DNA of 57,057 nucleotides from Candidatus Saccharimonadota bacterium (lineage in GTDB: Bacteria; Patescibacteriota; Saccharimonadia; Saccharimonadales; Saccharimonadaceae): positions 110,527 through 167,583 of the forward strand of contig DAICXN010000001.1 of NCBI GenBank assembly GCA_027312165.1, read 5' to 3'. The notes under the pieces were generated by a model. The model was not told the origin of the DNA, made no database searches, and was given only the letters and a program-made list of their open reading frames with translations. Positions 46,101 through 53,622 of this stretch are shown piece after piece (positions within the stretch are counted from its first letter, which is position 1; each line of letters begins with the position of its first letter). Position numbers and translations under genes: made by a program.

Positions 46101-46453
46101 CCACCGTCTCCATTGGTAGTAAAACCCGATCCATAAACGGTCGGATTGCCAATGCCCGTAATGGTGAGGTTGTCGGCGGTTATTGGCAGATACAGGTTGG
46201 TATTGCCGTCAACGACTGGTATGCCGGTACAGTTGCTAGGGCCGATAGGATACGCACCCGGTGCGAGCTGCCACACTTGACCATCTGCTTGATTTTTGAT
46301 TGCGCTACATAGCTCCGCAGAGTTGGTGATGGCTATAGGCGCCGATGCGTTTGCCACCAGCCCATACATCGGCTGCACAACCAGCGCGAACACGGCGATT
46401 AAAGTTGCTATTTTCCCACCTAGTCGACGCGTTGGCTGTAGGTTTAGCCCCAT
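43187..46453 (-). CDS. Giant surface protein: signal peptide, beta-helix, Ig-like domains, C-terminal membrane anchor (1088 aa)
   Basis: A secretion signal (about 10-35, LIAVFALVVQPMYGLVANASA) is followed by a right-handed parallel beta-helix with short repeats such as ITGDNVTIKNLTVM, TGVELTDVALSNNAH and VTVNNITTKNNGWYG (about 60-440). Three or four Ig/fibronectin-like modules follow (DTTAPTVAIDVD, DRTAPSTPSITAPG, DPRTDIQISPVVDG; about 460-870). An acidic Asp/Glu/Thr linker and three membrane helices (about 985-1080) end the chain in a basic tail. No sortase motif is visible. AAGGAG lies six bases before the ATG with a leader of about 50 bases. Likely an adhesin or surface carbohydrate-binding protein. 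Confidence 0.88.
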   Translation of the reverse strand: MGLNLQPTRRLGGKIATLIAVFALVVQPMYGLVANASAPIAITNSAELCSAIKNQADGQVWQLAPGAYPIGPSNCTGIPVVDGNTNLYLPITADNLTITGIGNPTVYGSGFTTNGDGGFGGDFIAITGDNVTIKNLTVMTKVYPNKVIEVRGSNSIIENVSIKPNTLGAADIDPSYYPAWSAEFAGSIYYHQAGGMHTLTNVSILNGGISLRSAGATFNLNNVHLTYSTNSASLNTYRVYSPSGATINGLPTYTYQVSHALNNIDSVIAAIADPATVQGTENIKLVSDIYLNKQLTINKPNVTIDGKKAAGGNYTIFGNFDKTDFSNNSLLGVQANGTKIKNLNVNGQNRQLHGVNVYEATGVELTDVALSNNAHAGMIVGKDANVTVNNITTKNNGWYGINVDKKAGTSATLVVNGTSAHEEGSKPHIFIDNREHANNNVVDTNAQYARFWLGAGYSYLQDTTAPTVAIDVDTFNPTSFKTTASDDQRLTRIDYSIWKDNNTSQIGVWGQNIDFDNQYSFEKTQDTYCDRTSGSCVFKPFANLPEGEYTLRATAGDVMGKSTDAANATFIVDRTAPSTPSITAPGARQWFNGDNTINSWTVSTDNLSGIKNYEVKYEFVGRPTATRTETGLSRTQTFSGTYQGPITISVRAQDNAGNWSAFSKSVTYNYDSIDPRTDIQISPVVDGTFTVSGDASDNLALNRVYVQLVSRTDGKRYGGTTINLIPEGASAHWSKTYDLKELGYPEGDYAAHVSVVDRAGNSSSAGWTDNFRVEYSPVLTADYFTVHADQLGVGFSIDRFDDTTKVEVELFDAEGNSITKNVGDSTDMVNLLNSHTGQISSPFYIPGKANDSFWTFGSADWKNVTPSYAVVTVFYGSDEPKTDRVDFVSTNQDNPSFTYAALIASLPPADSGNPNEAPEEEEIEVINDEQTSGGQSTLLTGTAGFAGGFTGFLNANTVIDDNTATDDTTDEDGDVAAATTNRDNDEDGDVLAAEDSRESWSLINLILAIAVAGASLLSILGLSGLKKEDRNVGARLLTLIPVAGAGAVLYFIEDFSGSMNWVNIWSLLMVALLVVQMILVANARTEKE

Positions 46454-46615
46454 GTACTTCTCCTTATGTTGTCCTGCACTCCACGCGCAAGACTAATAAA
46501 TTGTCTGCGGCGATTTTATCACACTTATCGACTTTTGTCTAGTTTTTATGCTAATACAAAATAGCTCACCCCTGTTAGATGCGGCAAGCTAATTGAAAAA
46601 TACAACGAAATGTGC

Positions 46616-46624
46616 TATTATAGT
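46616..46624 (+). promoter_or_regulatory. Extended -10 for the small membrane protein at 46.7 kb
   Basis: TGC-TATTAT ends about 80 bases before the GTG at 46707. The intergenic stretch 46454-46706 otherwise holds the leader and promoter of the beta-helix protein (minus strand, AT-rich, around 46520) and nothing else I can recognise. Confidence 0.45.
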
Positions 46625-46706
46625 AGATGGGTCATTGCGTATAAACCGCTATGGCTTGTATGCTTGAAATCACCACCCACCACTCAATGGAGAGAGGAGG
46701 CCAGCA

Positions 46707-46910
46707 GTGGCCAAATCAAAGAGAACCTACGATGCCATGTTTGCATCAGCAGTGCTGACCAAGGTTATTGTCCTGGTCGCTCTACTCGTCTTTCTGGCAA
46801 TGCTCACCACAACCGGCCTTGCCTGGGGTCATCCTAGTCTTGTCGAACCTGACTACGATGCACTGGTTGAGAGCGGTCTCACGATCGCATCAGTGACTGT
46901 TTACAGTTAA
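46707..46910 (+). CDS. Small single-pass membrane protein (67 aa)
   Basis: A basic N-terminus (AKSKRTYDAMF), one hydrophobic helix (about 18-40, LTKVIVLVALLVFLAMLTTTGLAW) and a short acidic outside tail (HPSLVEPDYDALVESG). GAGAGGAGG lies well placed before the GTG start, and a hairpin follows the stop, so it is probably a real gene. Family not recognised. Confidence 0.6.
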   Translation: MAKSKRTYDAMFASAVLTKVIVLVALLVFLAMLTTTGLAWGHPSLVEPDYDALVESGLTIASVTVYS

Positions 46911-46927
46911 CTTTTTCAAGCCACCTA

Positions 46928-46956
46928 TGTCCGAGGGCTCAAGTAGCCTTCGGACA
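46928..46956 (+). terminator. Hairpin terminator candidate
   Basis: Twelve-pair stem TGTCCGAGGGCT / AGCCTTCGGACA with a five-base loop (one G-U). It is not followed by a clear T run (AATAACC), so it may end transcription poorly or protect the 3' end. Confidence 0.5.
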
Positions 46957-47003
46957 ATAACCAGAGTTATTGACCTGTATCAATATTTCTGATTATAAGG
47001 AGG

Positions 47004-47012
47004 TGCTATAAT
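47004..47012 (+). promoter_or_regulatory. Extended -10 of the P-type ATPase operon
   Basis: TGC-TATAAT ends six bases before the ATG at 47019. An AAGGAGG (46997-47003) lies 15 bases before the ATG, too far to act as a ribosome site and probably upstream of the transcript. Confidence 0.6.
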
Positions 47013-47018
47013 AACCCC

Positions 47019-47507
47019 ATGAACTCATCAGTATATGACGATGTTGCGCTTGAAAGGGTTGTTCAAGACAGGTTTGGTCTAGCAGTAGACGTAAGTTCGG
47101 TAATTCTCAGACAAGTGGATGTTAGTCGGTCAGCCAAAGCCACTGTATTTTTGACCAAAAAGAAGCAGTTGCTGCTTTATATCGAGGCGTCCTCCCCTTT
47201 GCTGTTAGCTGATGTCAAAAAAATTGTGAGCCGTATGGGTCTAAAGGCCGAGTTTTACATGCCTCCAAAAGGACAACCTCACTACTTTGATGATATTGGA
47301 CGAGCGAAATTTTTAAGTGTTTTTCCGGGACGAACTACCGTAACGGACGAAGATATTATATTTTATAAAACTCTCGCACCTTATAACCCTGCACTAGTAA
47401 TGATCGGTGAAGTGAAAAACGGAGAGATATACCAATTTGACGCGGACTCTCGTGACGGTTGGCGGATGGCGGCTAAGTTTGCGTATAGGCGGATCCGGAC
47501 AAGCTAG
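47019..47507 (+). CDS. Hypothetical protein, upstream partner of the P-type ATPase (162 aa)
   Basis: Family not recognised. The soluble, mixed alpha/beta sequence has DDVALERVVQDRFGL, a strand-rich middle (VFLTKKKQLLLYIE) and a C-terminal GEVKNGEIYQFD segment. The stop lies three bases before the ATPase start, so the two are co-translated, and the function is likely tied to the transporter. No metal-binding Cys pattern is seen. Confidence 0.75.
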   Translation: MNSSVYDDVALERVVQDRFGLAVDVSSVILRQVDVSRSAKATVFLTKKKQLLLYIEASSPLLLADVKKIVSRMGLKAEFYMPPKGQPHYFDDIGRAKFLSVFPGRTTVTDEDIIFYKTLAPYNPALVMIGEVKNGEIYQFDADSRDGWRMAAKFAYRRIRTS

Positions 47508-47510
47508 CGA

Positions 47511-49874
47511 ATGCGAGATTATCTATCGATAATTCGTCGTAACCTAATTTCGCCAATTGTTATCGCAATATTTCTCTTGGCCTCTGCCCTTGTTTATGTC
47601 GGAGAGTATCGAGACGCGTGGTTTATATCTTTTGTGATAATCGTCAATTCGCTGATCGGGATCGTGCAGGAGCTTCGGGCAAAACATGCCTTGAGGAAGC
47701 TGGAGCTGATGAGCGCTCCGAAGGCGCGTGTGGTGCGCGATGGCAATATCCGCGAGGTCTCCTATGACGAGCTGAGGGTTGGCGAGATGATCGAGCTGAG
47801 ATCCGGCGATGAGGTGCCCGCTGATATGCAGCTTGAGAACATGCGCGACCTGGAGGTCGACGAGAGTATGCTTACGGGTGAAGCGATGGCGGTTGAAAAG
47901 CACCCTGGCGATATGGTCTATGCTGCGACAACCGTGCTGGCAGGATCAGGTCAAGGAGTGGCTATGGCGGTGGGGGCCGAGACAAAGGCGGGTCTAATCA
48001 GCGCCACGCTCAAGCGCTACTCGCCCGAACTTACACCCTTGCAGCGTTCAATTCGTCGAGCGATAACCGGGCTGACTTTTGGTGCGATCGGTCTAGCGAT
48101 CTTGATATTCGTCGTCTACATGTTCTCTGGCGAAAATTCGGTAAGCATCCTAAAGACGATCACTTCGGCTGCCGTAACTGTGGTGCCGGAGGGTTTGTTG
48201 CTGGCGAGTTCCCTCTTGCTGGCGTTTGGAGGCTTAAAGCTAGCGAGTGCCAAGGTTTTGCCGCAGAAACTTTCGGCAATCGAGGCAATGGCGCTACTCA
48301 ATCTGCTCTGTGTAGATAAGACCGGCACACTGACTAGTGATGAGATAAGCTTTGAGCGATTTGACTATATGGTCGATAGGCCCAAGTGGGCCGCTGATCT
48401 CGTTGCCATAGTTGCCAAGGAGGCTAGTGGAGGCAATGCTACCGGCGAAGCAATACATCGAGCACTCAAGCCATCGACAAATTATGAAATTATCGAAGTT
48501 ATGGCTTTTTCTTCGGCACGAAAAATGAGCGCTGCGAGGTTTCGGATCAAGAACAGGACGGAGACTGTCATACTCGGGGCTCCAGAGTATGTTCAGGAAA
48601 TTGTTGGTGCTGACCTTGGCGTCTCCGAGAGGCTAAGGGAGCTTGCTAGTGATGGGCAGCGGGTTTTACTGGCGGCCCGGCTCGATGATCAGGATAATCC
48701 GCTAAAGAAAATTAAAAAATCTAAAGGTGAGATTCTTGGTGCTGTTGTGCTGATCAATCCCCTGCGTCATGGCGTTGAAATGACGGTTGAGTTTTTGCAG
48801 GATTCGGGTGTAAAGATCAGGGTTATTAGTGGAGATAGTCCCGAAACGGTCAGATTCGTTGCTCAAAGTGCAGAGATCGACAATCCGGACGCCGTGATAA
48901 CTGGAGCTGAGCTATCGGGCCTAAGTGACAAGGCGTTTGAGCGAGCGGCCGAGGACAATGTGATATTTGCCAGAGTCTTGCCCGAGCAAAAGGAGCGCTT
49001 GATTGCTTATTTCAAAGAGTCCGGACGCTTCACTGGAATGGTTGGAGACGGCGTAAATGACGCTTTGGCTCTCAAAAAAGCTGATCTTGGTGTAGCGATG
49101 TATGCTGGTGCCGCGGCGACTAGGCGGGTGGCTGATGTCATACTGCTAAACAACTCATTTACTGCTCTGCCTATGGGAATGAAGCTTGGCAATCGAATCA
49201 TGCAGGCGATTGAAGTTATTGCGACGTTGTTTTTTCACAAGATTATTTATGGGGTCATACTGCTGCTGGCAACGATGCTCATCGGTATGACTTATCCGTT
49301 TGCACCACGTCACGTGACATTTATGAACATATTTTTGGTAACGATGCCGACTATCATGTGGACCTTGTTCCCTCCTCTGCCCAAGCATCGCATCAATCCA
49401 AAGAATTTTTGGCGCGATACGCTGTATCCGGTGATGCCGATTGCCATGATAACCGGTCTAACGGTCGCGTTTACTTATTGGATAACCTCAATTGCCTATC
49501 CGGATCGACCAATGCATGTGGCGACAATGACAGTTATGACGGCCACTTTCTTTGGCGTTTATATGGTATTTTTGGTCTCAAAGATGTTACGCGTCACTAT
49601 GGATAAAAAGGCTAAAATAGCTCGACTGCTTTATCTTGGTGGCGTGGTGCTGGTGGCGGCATCTAGCTTTGGACTTGGTTTTTTGAGGGACTTTTTTGAT
49701 TTTAGTTTGCCGACCGTCTGGATATTGTGGCCGGCTGTCGGGGTGATAGTATTGGCTGCATATATCCAGGCAAAGCTTGCCAATAAGGCCGGCAAGAAGT
49801 TATTGCTACGTAATAATTCAAAGGAAAAGCCCGCCTCGCTAAACAGTGATGACCGATTTGGTCAGCAGGTTTAG
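47511..49874 (+). CDS. Cation-transporting P-type ATPase (787 aa)
   Basis: Full-length E1-E2 ATPase with actuator motif TGEAM (about 122-126), PEGLL in the fourth helix (about 224), phosphorylation site DKTGTLT (about 268-274), KMSAARF in the nucleotide domain and GDGVNDALALKKAD (about 510-523). Helices: two near the start, two around 185-240 and six after 560. The PEGLL sequence and the absence of N-terminal metal-binding CxxC place it nearer to P2-type than to heavy-metal pumps. The ion is not predictable. It sits in a two-gene operon with the 162-aa protein. Confidence 0.93.
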   Translation: MRDYLSIIRRNLISPIVIAIFLLASALVYVGEYRDAWFISFVIIVNSLIGIVQELRAKHALRKLELMSAPKARVVRDGNIREVSYDELRVGEMIELRSGDEVPADMQLENMRDLEVDESMLTGEAMAVEKHPGDMVYAATTVLAGSGQGVAMAVGAETKAGLISATLKRYSPELTPLQRSIRRAITGLTFGAIGLAILIFVVYMFSGENSVSILKTITSAAVTVVPEGLLLASSLLLAFGGLKLASAKVLPQKLSAIEAMALLNLLCVDKTGTLTSDEISFERFDYMVDRPKWAADLVAIVAKEASGGNATGEAIHRALKPSTNYEIIEVMAFSSARKMSAARFRIKNRTETVILGAPEYVQEIVGADLGVSERLRELASDGQRVLLAARLDDQDNPLKKIKKSKGEILGAVVLINPLRHGVEMTVEFLQDSGVKIRVISGDSPETVRFVAQSAEIDNPDAVITGAELSGLSDKAFERAAEDNVIFARVLPEQKERLIAYFKESGRFTGMVGDGVNDALALKKADLGVAMYAGAAATRRVADVILLNNSFTALPMGMKLGNRIMQAIEVIATLFFHKIIYGVILLLATMLIGMTYPFAPRHVTFMNIFLVTMPTIMWTLFPPLPKHRINPKNFWRDTLYPVMPIAMITGLTVAFTYWITSIAYPDRPMHVATMTVMTATFFGVYMVFLVSKMLRVTMDKKAKIARLLYLGGVVLVAASSFGLGFLRDFFDFSLPTVWILWPAVGVIVLAAYIQAKLANKAGKKLLLRNNSKEKPASLNSDDRFGQQV

Positions 49875-49890
49875 TTAGGCGGGACAAGGG

Positions 49891-50124
49891 TCATTTTTGG
49901 CGCTTTTCGAGGAGTTTTTTGGCTCCTCTTGTTAGCAGAAAGAGTGGCAATGAGAATGGCCATGAGGCGACAAATGCATCGGCACTTGACTTGTGATGGC
50001 ACTCTCGGTGATTGTTGTCAGCTTCGCTGCAGTCCTTGACGACGTGACGGTAGAATATTCTCTCGCCAACCGCCGCTCCAGCAAAGTAGACAGACAGTAT
50101 TCCTACCGTGATAGCAGTGTACAC
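49891..50124 (-). CDS. Small membrane protein (77 aa)
   Basis: One or two hydrophobic helices (about 2-22, YTAITVGILSVYFAGAAVG, and 52-68, FVASWPFSLPLFLLTRG) enclose a Cys/His-containing loop (DCSEADNNHRECHH) that could bind a metal. Begins at GTG with AGGAG five bases upstream. Convergent with the P-type ATPase, 16 bases apart. Family not recognised. Confidence 0.65.
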   Translation of the reverse strand: MYTAITVGILSVYFAGAAVGERIFYRHVVKDCSEADNNHRECHHKSSADAFVASWPFSLPLFLLTRGAKKLLEKRQK

Positions 50125-50205
50125 TTGGTCTCCTAGCTCGTACTCCGAATATGAACCCTATCCTTTAATTGTAGCATAAACGTTACAAAAAGTCAATTGA
50201 GGCGT

Positions 50206-51489
50206 TTATATTTTGTCAAGCACTAACAGATTTTCGATATGCGGGGTGCGCGGGAAGAAGTTGTAGCCTTGAACGTGAGATATCTTGTATTTTTCGACAA
50301 GTAGTGACGCATCCCTGGCCTGCGTGACCGGATTACAGCTAAGGTAGACAATGCGCTCAGGCATCTGATCGAGCAGTCGATCAACTACAGCCTGGTGTAG
50401 CCCAGCACGTGGAGGATCGAGGATGATCGTCCGATCGGGGGTTATGTACTCAAGCGCCTGCTCGCTGGCTGCCAAAACTGCCACTGCCGGCTTGCCTAGC
50501 TCTGATATATTGCGCTGCATTTCCCTGACTGCATGCTCATTTAATTCAACCAAGATAGTGTCTGGGCTGCCTATGGTGAGCCCAATGGTGCCGACACCGC
50601 TGTACATATCAACCGTAGGTTTGTCCTCGGGTATCCATGACCTCATGTCACGTAGCGCCTGTTCGTACACGGGTATGTTTACCTGGAAAAATCCTTCGGT
50701 GGCGTAGCGAAAAGGTGTTTCGAGTATTGAATCGCTTAGCGTAATGTCGCCAAAACTATCAAGTCTTTTAGTTATAACACTAGCTGGACTTCGATGATCG
50801 CTATAGATAATTTCTCCGCCTTGCGCAGGTAGGTTTGCGGCCTCACTTGGTGAGATGAGATTGGCTATCTCGTCCTTTAGGTAGAGCTGCCAAACGCACT
50901 CACCATTTTGACTGCAGCGAATCATTAGGGTCTTGAGGTTTCTTGCCGAAACATTTTTGGTGCGAAGTAAATCCCGGATCTCACGAGCCAAGCGGTTGAT
51001 CTCTGGGCGGGCCAAGCTTGTGTCCTCAATGGCAATCTTTCCCTTGCTGCCGCGACGGAAAAACGCTAGATCTAGCGTATCAAGCCCAGATGAGTTGTCA
51101 GTATCGCCGTACCAGCTAAATTCAACTTTGTTGCGATATTCATAAATAACTTGGTCGCTATATATATCAACCGCCTCTGTGAGTTTGATGCCGCTCAGCT
51201 CAAAGGCCTCGCCTATAAGGCTAGATTTATAGTTTTGCTCCGCCGAAAAATCCATTATTTGCCATGGGCTGGTTGAGAGATAGCTGCCGGGGTCGCGCGG
51301 TGCGATGCGCTCGGCGCTAGGGTTGATAATATGCTCAGCGACTCCTTCGACAAGCTTTGACTTCTTTTTAGTCACACGTATCTCGACTGTCTCACCGGGC
51401 AGGCCACCCCAAACAAAGGCCTTGCGACCGTCATCGAGCGTGCCTAGGGCTTGGCCGCCGCCAACAATTTTCTGAAGTGTTAATTGCAC
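50206..51489 (-). CDS. RNA (uracil-5-)methyltransferase, RumA/TrmA family, cluster-less
   Basis: Transfers a methyl group from S-adenosylmethionine to C5 of a uridine in rRNA or tRNA. 427 residues: N-terminal TRAM-type domain (GGGQALGTLDDGRKAFVWG), methyltransferase core with DMYSGVGTIGLTI, ILDPPRAGLH and the catalytic Cys in VYLSCNPVTQARD. The iron-sulfur cysteines of RumA are replaced (PRDPGSYLSTSPWQIM). Begins at GTG; a TGA-extended TATCAT (51496-51504) ends six bases before it. Target uridine unknown. Confidence 0.92.
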   Translation of the reverse strand: MQLTLQKIVGGGQALGTLDDGRKAFVWGGLPGETVEIRVTKKKSKLVEGVAEHIINPSAERIAPRDPGSYLSTSPWQIMDFSAEQNYKSSLIGEAFELSGIKLTEAVDIYSDQVIYEYRNKVEFSWYGDTDNSSGLDTLDLAFFRRGSKGKIAIEDTSLARPEINRLAREIRDLLRTKNVSARNLKTLMIRCSQNGECVWQLYLKDEIANLISPSEAANLPAQGGEIIYSDHRSPASVITKRLDSFGDITLSDSILETPFRYATEGFFQVNIPVYEQALRDMRSWIPEDKPTVDMYSGVGTIGLTIGSPDTILVELNEHAVREMQRNISELGKPAVAVLAASEQALEYITPDRTIILDPPRAGLHQAVVDRLLDQMPERIVYLSCNPVTQARDASLLVEKYKISHVQGYNFFPRTPHIENLLVLDKI

Positions 51490-51511
51490 CTGTCTATGAT
51501 ATCAGGTTTTA

Positions 51512-51964
51512 CTAAACGCCGCAGTCTGGTGCGCTTGACCACCAAGTAGAGGTCATGTTTCGACCGGTCTTACAGTGATTATTTGGAGATGCTCCCTCTA
51601 GTGGTACGTATATGCCATATCTAGTTGGCGAAGAGTAGAGCCATCGGTAGTTGCCTGAGAGTCCAGTGCTCGGAACTTTGCTTAGGTAGCCTTGGCTGAC
51701 CAGCAAATTCCATGCCTCATTATTGTGGCACTCGTACATGCCACCGACCCCGTCGCATACTGGGCTTGGGTAGGTTCCCATGTCGGCATAGTACTCTTCA
51801 ACTGCGGCCTTGAGCATTAGGGCGTCAGACTTACGTTTCTCGTCTCGGGCGTTAGACTGGGTTGTTCTGTAGGCAATTGTGGTGATAGTGGAGAGCAGAG
51901 CGATAACAATGATTACGACAACTAGTTCAATTACAGTGAAACCATTTTGCTTATGTCTATTCAT
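51512..51964 (-). CDS. Type IV prepilin-like protein (150 aa)
   Basis: Leader MNRHKQNG, then FTVIELVVVIIVIALLSTI, diverging from the common core of the other pilins. The head has conserved-looking GTYPSPVCDG, MYECHN and a C-terminal Cys pair (HCKTGRN, PDCGV), likely forming disulfides. A TGC-extended TATAAT (51971-51979) ends six bases before the ATG. Divergent from the trehalase gene; the two promoters are about 30 bases apart. Confidence 0.92.
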   Translation of the reverse strand: MNRHKQNGFTVIELVVVIIVIALLSTITTIAYRTTQSNARDEKRKSDALMLKAAVEEYYADMGTYPSPVCDGVGGMYECHNNEAWNLLVSQGYLSKVPSTGLSGNYRWLYSSPTRYGIYVPLEGASPNNHCKTGRNMTSTWWSSAPDCGV

Positions 51965-52006
51965 AGGATGATTATAGCATGACTTGAATCAAGTTGTGAC
52001 GGTGCC

Positions 52007-52012
52007 TATACT
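52007..52012 (+). promoter_or_regulatory. -10 box of the trehalase gene
   Basis: TATACT ends seven bases before the ATG at 52020, which decides the start against an in-frame TTG at 51984. Confidence 0.6.
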
Positions 52013-52019
52013 ATGGGTT

Positions 52020-53597
52020 ATGGCTCAAAATTTTGCTAAAAAAATAAAAACACTGCTGGTCAAAATCTTCGGCTCATACTCCCCCGTTTCGCAAAGTCCT
52101 GACGAGGGGCTGGGTGAACTCTTTGAGGATGTTCAGCGTCAGCGAGTCTATGCCGATGGTAAAACTTTTGTCGATCTGATTCCAAAGAGACGCATGAAAG
52201 CAATCCGCCAGGAGTATGCTTTGCAAAAAAAAGATCCGCACTTTGATTTGCAGGAGTTTGTTAGCCGCCACTTTTATGCGTTTGACAACCGAAAACCGTT
52301 ATTTACAACTGACCCATCTAAAACAATCCATGAGCACATCCGTGATCTTTGGCCGGTGCTCGAAAGACAGAGTCATCAGGATCGAGGGTCGCTCATCGCT
52401 CTACCCTGCCAGTATATCGTGCCTGGCGGCAGGTTTAATGAGCAGTTCTACTGGGATAGCTACTTCATCATGCTAGGTTTAGCGGCGGATGGTCGATGGA
52501 AGGATGTTGAAGGGATGGTGCAGAATTTTACGCACATGATCAGGAAATTTGGGTTTATTCCAACTGCCAATAGAACTTATTTTTTGAGCCGATCACAGCC
52601 GCCATTTTTTTCACACATGGTTGAGTTGATCGAGAGAAAAAAGGGCCATCACGTACTAATAAAATATCTGCCCTACATGGTGGCGGAGCATAATTTTTGG
52701 ATGAAAGGCGCTGGCAAGCTTGACGGAACTGACCACAATGCTTTTCGGCGAGTGGTTGAGATGCCGAACGGCCTACTCCTTAACCGCTACTATGATGACA
52801 AGTCTACGCCTCGTCCGGAGTCTATGAACGAAGACGTGACTACTGCCGGTTCGGCCAACCAAGGAGCTGACAGGCTATTTCTGCACCTGAGAGCGGCGGC
52901 GGAGAGCGGCTGGGACTTTAGCTCGCGCTGGCTGCTTGATCCAAAAGACATGTCGACAATTCATACGGCCGATATCATACCGGTCGATCTTAACTGCTTG
53001 CTTTATCACCTGGAGGTGACGATAGCTAGAGCTTATCACTACAGCAAAAAACACAAAGCTGCTCAGCGCTATGAAGTAAGGGCTAGTCGAAGGGCTCAGG
53101 CGATTATGAAATACTGCTGGGATGATGAGCAGGGCTGTTTTGTCGACTATAATTTTTATACCGGTAGAACGACGGGAATTCGCTCGCTGGCAATGATGTT
53201 TCCTCTGTATGTGGGCATAGCAACCCGCGAGCAAGCCGACAAAGTTGCTCGGCAGATGGAGGATGAGTTTTTGAAGCCCGGCGGCTTGGTGACCACACTC
53301 GAAGAGACTGGCCAGCAGTGGGATTCGCCTAATGGCTGGGCGCCGCTACACTGGGTGACCATTCAAGGACTTAGGCGTTACGGTCACAGTCGCCTAGCCG
53401 ATGAGATCAAGTCACGCTGGCTCGCTACAAATGAGCGGGTGTTTCGTCTCAGCGGGAAGTTGGTTGAAAAATATAATGTTGTTGACGGAGATGGGCTGGG
53501 TGGCGGCGGAGAGTATCCGCTGCAAGACGGATTTGGCTGGTCTAACGGTGTAGTGCGAGCGCTTAGTCTAGAGGATGAGCCAAAGACTGTGCTATAG
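52020..53597 (+). CDS. Trehalase (glycoside hydrolase family 37), probably cytoplasmic
   Basis: Hydrolyses trehalose to two glucose molecules. 525 residues. GH37 signatures are PGGRFNEQFYWDSYF (about 135-149), ESGWDFSSRW with the catalytic acid Asp (about 301), QWDSPNGWAPLHW (about 435) and GGGGEYPLQDGFGWSNGV with the catalytic base Glu near the C-terminus. No signal peptide is visible, so trehalose must enter by import. It is a single-gene unit, divergent from a pilin gene. Full length and intact. Confidence 0.95.
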   Translation: MAQNFAKKIKTLLVKIFGSYSPVSQSPDEGLGELFEDVQRQRVYADGKTFVDLIPKRRMKAIRQEYALQKKDPHFDLQEFVSRHFYAFDNRKPLFTTDPSKTIHEHIRDLWPVLERQSHQDRGSLIALPCQYIVPGGRFNEQFYWDSYFIMLGLAADGRWKDVEGMVQNFTHMIRKFGFIPTANRTYFLSRSQPPFFSHMVELIERKKGHHVLIKYLPYMVAEHNFWMKGAGKLDGTDHNAFRRVVEMPNGLLLNRYYDDKSTPRPESMNEDVTTAGSANQGADRLFLHLRAAAESGWDFSSRWLLDPKDMSTIHTADIIPVDLNCLLYHLEVTIARAYHYSKKHKAAQRYEVRASRRAQAIMKYCWDDEQGCFVDYNFYTGRTTGIRSLAMMFPLYVGIATREQADKVARQMEDEFLKPGGLVTTLEETGQQWDSPNGWAPLHWVTIQGLRRYGHSRLADEIKSRWLATNERVFRLSGKLVEKYNVVDGDGLGGGGEYPLQDGFGWSNGVVRALSLEDEPKTVL

Positions 53598-53622
53598 TTA
53601 GCGTTAGCGATATAGGTGGATT

